NCBI GenBank assembly: GCA_014607495.2
Contig: CP053152.1
Location: 12,073,899-12,137,898 of the forward strand
Length of the DNA stretch: 64,000 nucleotides
From: Carposina sasakii
Lineage: Eukaryota; Arthropoda; Insecta; Lepidoptera; Carposinidae
Direction: 5' to 3'
A program made the translations under genes and the position numbers. Positions 1 through 11,364 of this stretch are shown one piece after another (position 1 is the first letter of the stretch; each line of letters begins with the position of its first letter). The notes beneath the pieces were generated by a model. That model ran no database searches. It was given only the letters and a program-made list of their open reading frames with translations, and had not been told where the DNA came from.

Positions 1-75
1 AGTTGGACCATAGCGTTACGGACTATCGAGAGGTTCGTGCCTAGTAAAAAGGTTCATGCTTATCCCTCTGGTTAC
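1..75. repeat. MITE fragment (GTGGGGTAAGC family)
   Basis: The sequence resembles the MITE seen complete at 10326-10439 and 5110-5235: it contains the block around ATAGCGTTACGG and the inverted end reading CTATCGAGAGGTTCGTGC. It is rearranged and cut by the window edge, so only family membership is claimed. Confidence 0.4.
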
Positions 76-89
76 TAAAACGAATAAAT

Positions 90-268
90 AGTAAACAAGA
101 AAGATTAGGCTGATCACCTGTCACTACTAACCGAACTTAATTATACGAGTACATCTCAACTATAACCTCATAATTGGTCAGAAGTGGCACCATGTGGTTC
201 TATCGGCCCTTGGTGCTCTGCCTACCTCGTAAGGGATAAAGAAATGATTATATGTATGTATGAGAAAG
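90..268 (+). repeat. LINE 3'-tail repeat
   Basis: This is a copy of the repeat also seen at 34757-35005 (minus) and 26860-27150 (rearranged). Shared blocks include the CTGTCACTACTAACCGAAC start, a GGTCAGAAGTGGCACCATG core, a CTCTGCCTAC-CGTAAGGGATAAA segment and a TATGTATGTATG-type end. The microsatellite-like 3' end and shared 3' part suggest a non-LTR retrotransposon tail; no coding part is present. A TACGAGTA octamer sits at 144-151. Confidence 0.6.
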
Positions 269-1504
269 ATTACAAAGTATCCTAGTCATAGGCTAACTGA
301 CCATTGGAAAAATCGGCCCTCAATTAAATATTTTCACTCTATAGTTACAATCTTGAAGTTACCAGACAGAAGAGCGACGTGAGCCATCTTTAAAAAACCA
401 GTACTAATTGAATCCTGCAGTAATTAAACCTTAAAAATGCACCAAGTCAACAGCTCGACCGTCTCAGACATATTTAGTACAAGAACAAAAGTAGAACATT
501 AAATTGTTTATGATTATGAGAATTTATCTGGTTGTGTATTATGTTGTGAAAGTTAAGGCTATTGATACAGGATACTAAGATTTAAAATAAATGGAGGTAA
601 AACATTTTTATTACAGAGTTACATACTATATCCAAATATTACTAAAATCCTGATTTATCTTCCACTAATGTTCCATTTCTATTCACGATCTCAGGATCAC
701 AGACAACTAGGTACAGCTCAGGGTGTAGGGCCCAGTGGTGAGCGAACCTTGGTTGGAAAATTAAACTTCCGTATGGTAAAATCTTAATTAAAATCTAATA
801 CTATTTACAATAGACACAGAAACTAAGGATGATGATGGGCATTTTGGTATCGGTTGGCACTTGTGTTTAATCAAGATGAATCAGTCGCCCTCTGTACTAT
901 ACTCGTATCATTCTCAATATACTATGTCCCTATGCAGCCTATTACGCAGAGTGACCGTGCAATCGATGTTACAAAGAGATGTTTTTTTATTAAAGTCACT
1001 AAGCAGGTGCAACCTCTTCATAGATGTTGTTCTGCTGGCCGTTAATACCAGTTTTATAATTATTTTGTATTCTATTTAGGGATCCCAAACGATCAAGTCG
1101 AGACTTGCATTCAGCTCAGCTGCACATTTTTGTCTTATTTTCTTGTCTGCTAAAGGCACACTACGTTAAACCAGGTAAAAATGGTGTCCATATACAGTTA
1201 ATTGGAAAAGTAAGTAGGTAAGCTTAGTAGTAAGTACATACCCACTTGCATTTAATTTATGTTTTTGGTACTTGCATTACAGTACCTACACAATAACAAA
1301 CGAAATTGAAATTGTAGTCGATTGTCCGTTCCAATTAAAATAATAGCAGCGTTGCAAATCCGCAATATAATCGTATTCTATATAATTTTAAATTAAATAA
1401 ACAGGAAGTAGTATACATATCTACATACATTTCGATGTTATTATACTAACTAGGTACCAATTTCATTTATTTTCAGTTTAACCTGGACATGTCTTGATTC
1501 TGCA
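269..1504. other. No gene seen (upstream of DUF1091-type gene)
   Basis: AT-rich sequence without a coding frame I can support. It should include the promoter and 5' UTR of the gene starting at 1505, but I could not pick a convincing TATA box or initiator. TACTCGTA occurs at 900-907. Confidence 0.5.
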
Positions 1505-3881
1505 ATGCCTAATCGTACGGATAGAGCAGTGTTTTTGTTTTTATTTATATTTGGCATCGTGTATATCGAGTTTGTGAATGTGCTTGTAAGTGGGGCGTGT
1601 GTAATTTTTGTAAGGTTACAGGAAGTGTCATAGTCAGTCAGTAGCCTAAATCGCCTAAATCTTAGACTTCTTGAGGTGAATTTCGGTGATGTTTCGGAGT
1701 CAATCTGCTGACCTCCAATTCTGAAACTTCAATTCGAATATGGCGCATCGTGATGGTCCATATTCGAATTGGAGGTCAGCAAGCAGAAATGCTCGTGGTT
1801 TTTTAAGGCTCTACTTTCAGTTGGTTGATAATTTAAGTTCAGTACAGTTCAACGGATTCATTTCCATTCAGCTTTCCTCTTTCAAATATAAGTAGTAACT
1901 ATTTAATTAATAATAAATAAATAATTTAATTACTTAGGTCTATATTTTTCTGGCTCCTGCACTTATCTTATGTGAAAGTATTTTACGGAGTGACATAGGT
2001 AATTTGTTTGAAACTATATTTTATTATTTTATTTTCAGACTATAATTCCAAGCCAAATAGTGGTAACGTACATTAACCACGATTATGTGGAATATGCAAA
2101 CATCTCAGTAAAGAGGTATGGCCGAAAAAGCTTGTATTACGTCAACCTAATAGCCTCTATTAAACACGCTTGGGGCAACAATATTTCGGTAAAAATATGT
2201 ATTATTTAGGTACTTGCACTAACTTCTTAATCTTTGGATTCATTTTAAATGGCGTCTATCATACATTAGTAGGTATCTTTCTGTTAACGCCAGAAAACTG
2301 TATCTGTACTTATTCGCCGATTTGATATTATATTAGAGATTAAATATTTGGGGCACAGCACTCGTTAAAAAAGTTGTGAGCCTTTCTATTGTTCTGAAGT
2401 AGAACTTACATAGTGCCAAGTTTCATCACAAACCGATTACTAGTTTTTGCGTAAAAGAGAAACAAACAATAAAAATCTTCTTCATATCCTCACAAACTTC
2501 CATATTTGTAATATTAGTACGATTATTAATATTATAGCTCCAGTTATTCTTCTATGAATACCTTCACAACGAGTATCGTCGCACATTTGTGGAGATGCAC
2601 TGGCTAGCATGTGATCTCCTCAACGCGGACCCTTATTTGGGAAAAGCTTTGAAAGACGTGGGTATTACGGAGTGCCCTGTACCGCCGGTAAGTGTAGACA
2701 ATTTTTACGTACAAGCTAAGTGCAGACCGTGCCGTGAACCGTGTTATTATACCTATAAAAAAAACTTTTTAACGTTGCTTATTCAACTAGTCTAGCCAGA
2801 CCATATAATATCCATATTATTATACTTTGCTGTCGAAGGGCTTTGGGATGAATAGAACAAGAGTAGTACATATTATGCCGACCCCAAGTGAATGCGAACA
2901 GAGACAGAAAAAAGAAGCCATTTCGCTGTCGATGAATTAACTTTCGATGCTGTTTTGTACTGACACCGCTAATGCCTTACTTACTGTCATGTCGATTTTC
3001 TTTTCTGTTGCATTGTTACTGGTAACTTCAGGTTTCTAGGCAGGTTTCCAACTTGTGGTCAACCTCCACCGTGTCCTACTCCCTAAACTAAACCTCAAAT
3101 CTGATTACTTAATGATAGCGATGACAAGTAACTAAGCGAGCGATGAGCATTGTAGTGGACGATCGCATGTATTATAAAATTATTAATAAAGAAAATGGAA
3201 AAAATTCTTCACCCGAGTGGGAATCGAACCCACGACCGCTGCAAACCGTGCCAGCCGCTATAACCACTAACCCACCGGGTCAATTATTCGGATGACGAAT
3301 TTTACCATCTCTTTTCTAAATTACATATTGGCAACGTTATTCTTCATCCCGATAGCTATACACTAGCCAAATCTCGGCAAACAAAGCTGAATCCCTCAGC
3401 ACAATGTTTAAAGATGAAACGATCAACCATATCCTAACGGATTATATTAATGGAGAAGTGTTTTTTTTTAAATTTATCTTAGTCAAGATATTATATATTA
3501 TAAAATTATTAATAAAGAAAATGAAAAAAAAATCTTCACCCGAGTGGGAATCGAACCCACGACCGCTGCAAACCGTGCCAGCCGCTATAACCACTAAGCC
3601 ACCGGGTCAATTATTCGGATGACGAATTTTACCATCTCTTTTCTATCTTTTCATCGCATGTATGATAATGTTATCGCTTCTTTTTTCAGGGACCCAAAAT
3701 ACTATCGAATATCTCTATACCAGCAGCTAATTTTCCTTACAAGTGGCCTTTCGAAAAGGCAAAAGTGGAATTTATTATAGAGGCAATAGTCAAACCTCAC
3801 AAAAAACTAAACCTTGTCGGGAAATTGGAAGTTTTCGCATTATTCAAGGAACAGGCCAAAAAAGGTAAATCTAAAATATAA
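1505..3881 (+). CDS. DUF1091-type secreted protein, 4 exons, complete
   Basis: Exons are 1505-1585, 2039-2188, 2538-2687 and 3690-3881. All introns are phase 0 with GT-AG ends (GTAAGT, GTAAAA, GTAAGT donors; TTTTCAG, ATTATAG, TTTTTCAG acceptors). The product is 190 residues. Residues 9-27 are strongly hydrophobic, a signal peptide or anchor. The rest fits the insect DUF1091 pattern (related to the MD-2/ML lipid-recognition fold): an FFYEYLHNEYRRTFVEMHW strand region, a Cys in WLACDLL, then LGKALKDVGITECPVP, then NFPYKWPFEKAKVEFII and a final KLEVFALFKE strand. Length matches the family (about 170-200 residues). The start is the first in-frame ATG before the hydrophobic segment. The ligand is unknown; the family is a large, fast-evolving insect set, often extracellular. 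The family call rests on pattern memory; the exon structure is seen directly. The last exon could be alternatively spliced at GGTAAAT (3864), but the stop follows in frame. Confidence 0.8.
1707..1780. repeat. Hairpin-forming inverted repeat in intron 1
   Basis: GCTGACCTCCAATTC...GAATATGG is answered by CCATATTCGAATTGGAGGTCAGC. The left arm carries a 14-nt internal repeat (an extra copy of the part ending in CAATTC), so the stem has one bulge. It lies in intron 1 of the DUF1091-type gene. It may be an old MITE relic; no function is claimed. Confidence 0.6.
2845..2925 (+). repeat. RTE-type LINE 3'-end remnant
   Basis: GATGAATAGAACAAGAGTA followed by ATGCCGACCCCAAGTGAATG matches the tail of the better-preserved LINE fragment at 36483-36885 (AGAACATGTTGCGCCGACCCC...). 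It is a short non-coding remnant inside intron 3 of the DUF1091-type gene. Confidence 0.55.
3169..3318 (-). repeat. tRNA-like SINE, copy 1
   Basis: Read on the minus strand, a tRNA-like head contains an A-box-like TGGGTTAGTGG and a B box GGTTCGATTCCC, followed by a T-rich tail. It is nearly identical to the copy at 3496-3645 in the same orientation, and the head recurs at 19736-19790. An intact tRNA cloverleaf is not supported, so it is called a tRNA-derived SINE rather than a tRNA gene. Confidence 0.6.
3496..3645 (-). repeat. tRNA-like SINE, copy 2
   Basis: Second copy of the 150-bp repeat at 3169-3318, differing mainly in the A-run length and one base in the A-box region (GGCTTAGTGG here). 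Both copies share the same flanks, including GGATGACGAATTTTACCATC, so they may be a local duplication instead of two insertions. The copy ends 44 bp before exon 4 of the DUF1091-type gene. Confidence 0.6.
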
Positions 3882-3977
3882 AATAATACCTGTTGAGATA
3901 AGTAATAATTTGTGTGTGTTTTATTTCCATGTATGTTTAAAGGCACCTGAGTATTTTATAGTGAAAAAGCTCTTAAA

Positions 3978-3983
3978 ATAAAA
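3978..3983 (+). promoter_or_regulatory. Candidate polyadenylation signal AATAAA
   Basis: AATAAA lies about 97 bp after the stop codon of the DUF1091-type gene and is the first exact match downstream. It is plausible but untested. Confidence 0.35.
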
Positions 3984-4720
3984 GTAAGGTGCCATTTTAT
4001 GTGGCTATAACACCTCCTACTTGCCTAAGTAACCATTGAACCTCCCAACGTTTTTACCTGTCATGAGCGCGCGTATAAGAAATCAGCTTTTATGAAATAA
4101 CTATCCTAGAGAACATGTAAAAAAATCAGAACTACCAGTTTGTAATTTGTAAGGTAACCTTTTTTAGTCTCTAATCACTGGATTATATGTCGACATACGA
4201 TCGAAATCACCGGCTTTTAAAAAAATAAATAAAAATCCAAAATATATTGTGCAAGCAAATCGATCTCTTATAAAATCCCACATATAGGTAACATTTCCAA
4301 TTGATTTGTATTCACATATCGTAGCGAAAAATCGTGCGCTTTTGCTATTGCGGTTGAATGAGGCTACAATGTTAATTAATGCTTCGAAAACAGTCAAGCG
4401 TAAGTCGGAATTACGGTGTAGAGTTTAAGATTGAAATTATTTTATGCTATAAGTACATTTTTATCTTTTAGAATTTGGAACCTAGTTTTTTCGGTAGTAT
4501 ATATTTTTGCGATATGATAATAATGGCCATAACTGTGGATGGCATAAGCAGGATTGTTTTCATTGTGAAAGCGAGATGTCGTCGCTCTACACTGCTTATA
4601 GTGCTGTCTCGGTTCTTTTCACTTATTCTTATATGTTGGTGATTTCTACCAAGCTAATATGCATGTATGCATTACCTATAGCATAGCAGATGCACCGTCA
4701 ACGTGAATAATATATGCATA
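3984..4720. other. No gene or recognisable repeat
   Basis: AT-rich intergenic DNA. The only long frames are unsupported by homology or codon pattern. Confidence 0.5.
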
Positions 4721-4721
4721 T

Positions 4722-4919
4722 ATTTTTTTTTTTTTTTTTTTTACGCAACACACACGTCCCACATTAAATCACGTTCGTGGGTACCAGGTATATAAATACA
4801 TAGATAAGTATAGAAACATCCATGTCGGAAACAAACAGATATTCATCATATCAATGTGCACCTACCGGGATCGAACCCAAGACCTAGGTCGCAGGCAGGG
4901 TCACTACCCGCATCGGCCG
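4722..4919 (-). repeat. tRNA-derived SINE with poly-A tail
   Basis: On the minus strand the element begins near CGGCCGATGCGGGTAGTGAC, has a B-box-like GGGTTCGATCCCGG, and runs to a poly-A of about 20 (poly-T on the plus strand at 4722-4742). This is the head-body-poly-A layout of a tRNA-derived SINE. A different, degraded tRNA-like head is seen at 62440-62480. Confidence 0.6.
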
Positions 4920-5109
4920 TAAAATTGCTACGCGGAATCCTAAAAAAATGGCTGCCGCTTGCCTCCGCTAATAATGTGGGAACGAGAGTGTGAGATACGT
5001 GTAGATATATCAAACAATATACTTATATGAGTTACATGTTAACAACCTACTTGTGTTTGCACTAGCGTGTTCTTTGTGACTCTGCGTTGACTACGGGAAC
5101 ACATGATCA
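4920..5109. other. Short unique spacer
   Basis: Nothing recognisable between the SINE and the following MITE. Confidence 0.4.
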
Positions 5110-5235
5110 GTGAGGGCAAGCATGAACCTCTCGATAGTCCATTACACTAACTGTCATATCTCATAGGTTTTGCTTGCAAGACGATAGCGTTACGGAGCGC
5201 GGCGCGGCGCGTATAAAGGTTTGTGCTTACCCTAC
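5110..5235. mobile_element. Short MITE (GTGGGGTAAGC family), copy
   Basis: The ends are inverted: GTGAGGGCAAGCATGAACC on the left and GTGCTTACCCTAC on the right. The interior block CGATAGCGTTACGG is shared with the copies at 10326-10439 and 1-75. A GCGCGGCGCGGCGCG tract lies inside. I could not define a target duplication. Confidence 0.55.
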
Positions 5236-6840
5236 TGTTACAGATCTAATACGAAAAGTACTTACGTAATTTTACTGAAACCGAATACATACCCATTTTC
5301 CCATAGAAATAAAAGGGGGCAACCGGTAACGAAGTCATTGAGAAATGTTTCCAAGTCATTCTAGGTGAGGTATATACATATAATACTCGTATTTAAGCTA
5401 TTAGTGCCAGAGCCTCCGTTATATACTATACATATAACCACCACTTCTACTGAACCATGGGCATATGAATCAAACCCGCCAGCACCCTTGTCGTACAGCA
5501 TCCACCTCCTACCTACACTTACACTGCCGTTGTAGAAACTATAGTTTAAAGGTAACTTATACTTACCTTCACAAAGCTGCGTTGTGTCCTATTTCTGACT
5601 ATGTGAAAGCTCTCAAACTTCCCACTTTCTGCAATCGGTACCATGACCTCAGTCGGCCGCTCCCGTATTATTAAGTGGACAATAGATGCCAATCTTGGAC
5701 ATTAGCTATGCACCGGCCGCCCCCGGCCGCAGAGCGCACGCTGTTGATAACCGGTCCTTAATCTGGGTTGCTTTAGGCTGAGCTTTAAGGCCAGGGTAGG
5801 TTTATTTTATTTATAGGCTTAACATTAGGCTCTGAACAGAATAGAAACATTACACAAACGATTTGCGAAGGTTCTCTGAATGGGATCCTAGATGTAATTT
5901 CAAGGGCATATTGGCGTGAGTTGACTTCTAAACTGGTGTGAACCCTGAGGATTGGAAAAGTTACTGGGCTTCCATTAAAACTTGTATAAAAATAAGATAT
6001 CCAGGTACTCGGGCAACCCTGTTAATTACATACCAGTTGCTTTCGTTTTTAAATGGGAGGCTCTTCATATACCTTGAAATAGTATAACTGCAATGACCAT
6101 CCGAAGGGCTTTTGCCACGATCTAATCTACATGTGTGAGCCACATGTAGGCAGGCAAGTCTAGGTGCAGCTTCGTCTATGAGTTATCTTTAAAATTTAGG
6201 TAATCGGACTTCCTCAGAAAGTGATTAGTTTTAAAGTTTAACCACGTATTCATTTTCTTTTATGAAAATACAGTACCTATACCTACACTGTGTATTCAGC
6301 TTTGTGCAGCGTCGCGTGCGCAAGCCTATTGAAACTGAACCTAGTACGTGTGTATGATAAGTGACATACATTAAGCATTACTAAGAAAGAAGTAAATTAT
6401 CTACTTAAGTAAGTAGGTAACTATAGGTAGAAGATGTAACCTATGGGTTATAATAAAAAAGTCATAAAAACCTATCTACAAAATTTGTGACTCGAAAACA
6501 CATATTTTGAAAAAGTAAACATGTGATTTCAAGTTTCAAAATGGGAATAGATTCTTTACTTTACTCCATATGCACAACTGTGAGCTGAACATGATGTTTA
6601 CCTACTCGGATATAAATTCAATAAATTACCTAGGTACTGTACAAATCATAACAGTAAGATATTATTTGCAATAACTATTAAATTCATGGGTTTAATTATA
6701 TCGAATATATCTCTACTAATGAAGCTCTAAATTAATTAAAATCTATAACTGCCGAGCATTCAGATTCATGTCATGACGAATTAAGCCATGGAGTTATCGA
6801 AAACAAATGATGGCATGCTATTATTGTGTAGTTCGGAAAT
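5236..6840. other. No gene seen
   Basis: Intergenic sequence without supportable coding frames. TACTCGTA occurs at 5384-5391. A GC-rich patch with repeated GGCCGC lies around 5650-5730; its role is unknown. Confidence 0.45.
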
Positions 6841-6985
6841 AACTAGCGGTAGCGACCCGCCCCGGCTTCGCACGGGTGCAATGCTGATACTATGGTCCTG
6901 GTATACCTTTTTGGCTTCACAGACTTACATGTTCATGATATTTTTCTTGCACGCACAGTTTAGCCTAGTACTATTTCTCTGATTT
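6841..6985 (-). mobile_element. Helitron 3'-end remnant
   Basis: Read on the minus strand, CCGTGCGAAGCCGGGGCGGG is followed by TCGCTACCGCTAG|T, the GC-rich hairpin plus CTAG|T that ends lepidopteran Helitrons (compare 43754-43840). The rest of the element is not clear. Confidence 0.45.
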
Positions 6986-7027
6986 ATTAATGAATTTAAT
7001 TTACAATAATAAATTGTTACCTATATA

Positions 7028-7400
7028 CAGGTTGTAAAAAGACAACGTTGTTATTTTAATACCTCGTATTCTTTGTAACGTAACGATCATTTTTTTCTAC
7101 GGAACCAACCCTGGGAAACGAAAAAAATTATTTAATTTTTTTTATTGCAAGCAATGTATTTTGACAAATGTACATACAAAACTAACATTTTAAAATATTA
7201 ATATGGTCTCTTTAAAAAAATTTTTTGTTTACTGTTTCCAGATGGATTTATAAAAAAAAAATGCTGATATTCATGTAAGTTTGGACCTCAATATCTTGGA
7301 AACCCGTGGTTTCCCAGGGGTGCTTCCATAGAAAAAAATGATCGTGATGTTACAAAAAATACGAGGTATTAAACGAACAAAATTGTCTTTTTGCATCCAG
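7028..7400. mobile_element. MITE with TA target site (CAGGGTGTAAAA family)
   Basis: It is flanked by TA and starts CAGGTTGTAAAAAGACAACG; it ends TTGTCTTTTTGCATCCAG before TA. The inverted repeats extend inward for roughly 100 bp, including the CTGGGAAAC and ATGATCGT blocks. It matches the copy at 39846-40232. The TA target and CAGGG ends suggest a non-autonomous Tc1/mariner-like element; no transposase is present. Confidence 0.7.
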
Positions 7401-7469
7401 TATGTTAATACCTAGGTAGGTATACTTACCTATTCTATTATAACATGGGTGAATACAATGTCAATCAGG

Positions 7470-8239
7470 TAGTGTTGCCGTCGATAGTCCATTATCGATA
7501 GTTGGGCAAAAACAATAGTATTGATAGCCCCGTGAGGGGCAATACTATTGACACACAGCAATACTATCGATAGTATCGATACTATTGTTCCTGAATATTG
7601 CAATAACAATCGATACTATCGATAGTAATGATACAATCGATAGTTTTATCCCATCGATAGTGACCTTTTCCTCAATAGTATTGCTAATACCATAATTGTC
7701 TAGCTAGTGGCCTACAGGATATGAGATGGTTTTAAGGTTTTTAAACATTTGCGTATAAATAATTTTTATTGTCATTTAAGGTGACAACAGTAAATTACAA
7801 GTAAATTGATAAAATCCTCCTTAAATACTGTTGCACTATTTTACTTTAAGTATACGGTTTTATTTTTAATATTTAACATTTTTTTACATTTAGTATTTGT
7901 ATACAGGTCACTTCACATGAATTAGTTACATCAAGATAACAGCCTCAAAATATTTAAGTAGCTACATCAACCAATATTCATACACAATACTATTGAACTA
8001 TCGACCGCTATCGATAGTATCGATTATTATTACAATATTCATGACCGATACTATCGAAACTATCGATAGTAACGTCAATATTGAGCTTCAATACTATCGA
8101 TACTATCGATAGTATTACTGTGTTTCAATAGTATTGACCCTCACGGGGCTATCGATAGTATCGATAGACCTATCGATATTATAGATGATTTTCGAGGTCA
8201 ACTATCGATAGTCAAACTATCGATAGTTCGGCAACACTA
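7470..8239. mobile_element. hAT-type MITE rich in TATCGATA
   Basis: The terminal inverted repeat TAGTGTTGCCG...CGGCAACACTA is flanked by a perfect 8-bp target duplication CAATCAGG (7462-7469 and 8240-8247). An 8-bp duplication with TAGNG ends is the hAT signature. The 770-bp element has no transposase. Its outer thirds are built of ATCGATAGTAT-type units: I count about 13 exact TATCGATA octamers, in two clusters (about 7490-7640 and 8010-8225). The middle, about 7690-7980, is plain AT-rich sequence. Confidence 0.9.
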
Positions 8240-8519
8240 CAATCAGGCAAACATTGTGTTGTGAACAACATGGCGCGTGCCATTTGCATAGGGTTTCCTA
8301 CCCTACCCACAGGGACAGGGATGTGGAATGCCAACTAGTGAATTTATCAGAGATTATTCCATAATTTGTGGTATTTCTGCTGAATAAATTACCTGACCTA
8401 TTGCAGATTTATTTACATAAATAGAAAAATGTACTTAACATTAGTCAGTTAAAATTAGCTACAGGCACGGACTAATTAGCCTATCCTTCGAAGGTTTTCT
8501 TATAGTGTGACTAGTCAGG

Positions 8520-8630
8520 ACTGCAGGTATCTGCTGGATGCAGGCTTCTTCGCTCGTAGTGGAGGTTGTTGGGAGAGACTTATGTTCAGCAGTGGACTTA
8601 ACGGCTTAAATGATGATTATATTAATGACG
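8520..8630 (+). repeat. LINE 3' remnant
   Basis: This block contains a degraded version of the C-terminal codons of the LINE fragment at 21911-22250 (GGATGCAGGCTTCTTC..., GGAGGTTGTTGGGAGAGA, CAGCAGTGGACTTAACGGC) and an ATGATGATTA tail. Confidence 0.6.
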
Positions 8631-9709
8631 GGTTTGCTGTGAATATTTTTCCAAACATCTAACAAAATCCTTTATAGTGATTGGTTGGCGGTAATAATCA
8701 GAAATGTTCTAACAAACCACTAGAGAGGATTTTATTAGATGTTTCGTGAACAAAATAAGCAATATTAGTAACAAAACTAGACTGTACATTTCTTGAAAAG
8801 ATGATAGACAAACAACATTTAGAGCAACAGTGTGTTTTAGTTAGTGTTTTAATGTTAACATAGTTCCATTATTTCTTATTACTTACTATAATGTGACTTG
8901 GTAGTCCTGTATAACTTATACCTACCTACTAAAGTGGTGAAATGTTACATAATATACCTTACAAAAGGCTATTGTCCGCTCCAGGGCCCCGAGCAGTCAC
9001 CTCAGTCACCTATGTCTCGACATCGTTCTATGGCGTGTCGGTCCTTTCATGACAATGATATTATGATACTCGTACAAATGGACTATTATGAAAATAAGCT
9101 AAACTTTTCAACTTCCGTTGTGCAGCACAAACATAAACTTTTAAATAATGTATTCAAATGGAGAACTAGGCAGTTATTAATGAGTGGATAAAAATACTTC
9201 AGGTGTTGGAAGAGGTTTTTTAATTAGCAGCCGAAACAACCGATTTTTTGTTATAAGAATAAGGATTGATCAATACGGTTAATAAAGGTTGTGCTCTAGA
9301 TTGAATACTTATAGGTAATTAGCAGCCGGCCGCGACTTTACCTACCCTCGTTACTTTTTTAACATAAGGTATGTCCATAGTATGTATTATCCCTATGTGC
9401 ATATAGCCTACATGGTCTAAACAGCAACTTTTTATAAAAATTTGGAGTTTTTGCGTGAAAGATTAACCGAACATCTATTGTCATAAATTTTCACATTTAA
9501 ATTATTACTAAGATTGGATATACACGAGGAAATGAAGAATTGAAATAAAAAATAATTTCGCAGCAGCTGGATATTAAACTACATATTCGCAGAGACTTTT
9601 CAATTTTAATTAATCCCAAACTCAGGTGTAAAATATTTTCAGCTCGGCGGACGAGATAAACCGCGCTATCGTCACCATTAAATTTCATTAGGGAAGTGGT
9701 TTTATATTT
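8631..9709. other. No gene seen
   Basis: Intergenic. A 97-codon frame at 8898-9191 has no recognisable domain and atypical composition. TACTCGTA occurs at 9067-9074. Confidence 0.45.
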
Positions 9710-9877
9710 AAAGGATTGAAATATTTTCACCTGCATGTATCTTCTACTGTTGGTGGTGGAGTTCTCAACTAGAAAATTTATTCGTATAAGTTTATTCGTA
9801 AAGGATTGAAATATTTTCACCTGTGTGTATCTTCTACTGATAAAGGTGGAGTTCTCAACTAGAAAATTTATTCGTAT
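9710..9877. repeat. Tandem duplication, 90-bp period
   Basis: Two units start with AAAGGATTGAAATATTTTCA at 9710 and 9800. They share GTATCTTCTACTG and GGTGGAGTTCTCAACTAG blocks, with a few differences between them. Confidence 0.8.
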
Positions 9878-10325
9878 TTTAGCTAACTAGGTACCCAAAT
9901 TTTGCTTAGGACTTTCAATGGTCAGATACCTAAGTATATATGAAGGATAAAGTTGATGTAGTATTTAATTCTTTATTGTATACAGAAAAACAAGTTCATG
10001 ATCAAGTTTGAGAGAAAGACAGCATCAGCACCGACCCGAAGTAAATTTTAGAATGGAGCGAGATCCAATTATGGCGCCTCTCCTGTTTGCTCCTAATAAT
10101 ATATACCTATATCTTTACCATTTAGGCGCCCTCGCCGTTTGGCGCCTGGAGCGACTGCTCCGTTCGCCGTATGGGCGGGCCGGCCCTGGACAGCATCAAC
10201 TTTATTCTTCAGATAGGCTATCTGAGCGTTGGAAAAAATGGTCCAAGACAAATTAAAGCCGAATAGGTAGTTAGAGATATCAATCGATAGCTAATATTTA
10301 ACAACATAAATATTTTGTGACAACT

Positions 10326-10439
10326 GTGGGGTAAGCACGAACCTCTCGATAATTCGTAACGTCAAACTGTCAAATCACATAGATTTTTTTAGCGAGTCGC
10401 TAGCGTTACGCCGCGTAAAAACGTTCGTGCTTACCCCAC
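10326..10439. mobile_element. Short MITE (GTGGGGTAAGC family), best copy
   Basis: This 114-bp element has clear inverted ends, GTGGGGTAAGCACGAAC and GTTCGTGCTTACCCCAC, a CTCTCGATAA block after the left end and TAGCGTTACG near the right. Related copies are at 1-75 and 5110-5235. No target duplication could be fixed, so the superfamily is unknown. Confidence 0.75.
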
Positions 10440-11364
10440 GGATGATAAATCGAAGCCAAACAAAAGACTACTTTCCTCTTCCACTGGATAACTCCAACCT
10501 GCTACTCTTAATTTTTTATTCCTTAACAAAAGTCACGCTTAGATCAAATACCTTATTATACAAAAGTTCTTTATTACTAATTTTCGTATGATAATGATTT
10601 CATCTAATATTATAAACATTTATCATTATGGTAAGTCCGTAATATTTCATGCTCAATAAAAATAATCAAAACCACTACTTATAAAACCAATCAAAAGTCG
10701 CTATGAATTACTACATTTTTGTCACTGCCTGAGGCTTTAGCAATTAAGATACAATGAAAGGCCTGAGAGGTCTCAACATCTAAAATAGGTTGTGGACTCA
10801 TAGTCTTAAGGTAGCGGCGACTGTAGCAGATAGTTTTCATTTTACATCACTTATGATGATCCACTCATTTCTTATCCAACTTGTCTTTTTGCTACATCTA
10901 AGAAGTACCTTTCTTTCAATATATATTGTAGGTTCAAATATCCATTCAATACTAAAAACCTTTGTCTTCACCGTGCGTATAGTGTAAAAAGTGCACTACG
11001 AAAAATGTTAAAACCTCCGCGGTCAAAGCACCCATCTAACTTAGTCGTCGTTTCTGCAATGAGAAGTCCACTGCTGAACATAGGCAAATCTAACTACGTA
11101 CAGGATAGTAAAAATTTTATGACCTTATCCAGTGATCTGATACTTTATCACTCGCTGTCTTAAGAGCAACGCGGGCTTCCTCTCGCTGTTGTAAGAACCG
11201 TGAGCTCAGCCTTAGATAAGGACCGGGCTGCCAACAGACTAGTCAGCGAACAAGCTTCGGGATGAGAATAGAATGCACAATTCCATTAGAGATGCTGAAT
11301 TTGGATGCCTTCTTCATTGAAATGTTGTACTATATACTCGTACTTATTTAATAACGTCATTTAT
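10440..11364. other. No gene; LINE scrap near 11035-11105
   Basis: Mostly unique AT-rich sequence. GCAATGAGAAGTCCACTGCT around 11057-11090 is an inverted scrap of the LINE tail that encodes the QQWTS-stop end elsewhere. TACTCGTA occurs at 11335-11342. Confidence 0.4.

Noticed and set aside
3200..3290. tRNA gene on the minus strand
   Set aside because: It has A- and B-box-like motifs, but the arms do not fold into a proper cloverleaf, and the unit is repeated with a long non-tRNA tail. SINE is the better explanation.
7470..8239. CRISPR-like or satellite array suggested by repeated ATCGATAG
   Set aside because: Spacing is irregular, orientation alternates and the block has hAT ends with an 8-bp duplication, so it is a MITE in a eukaryotic genome.
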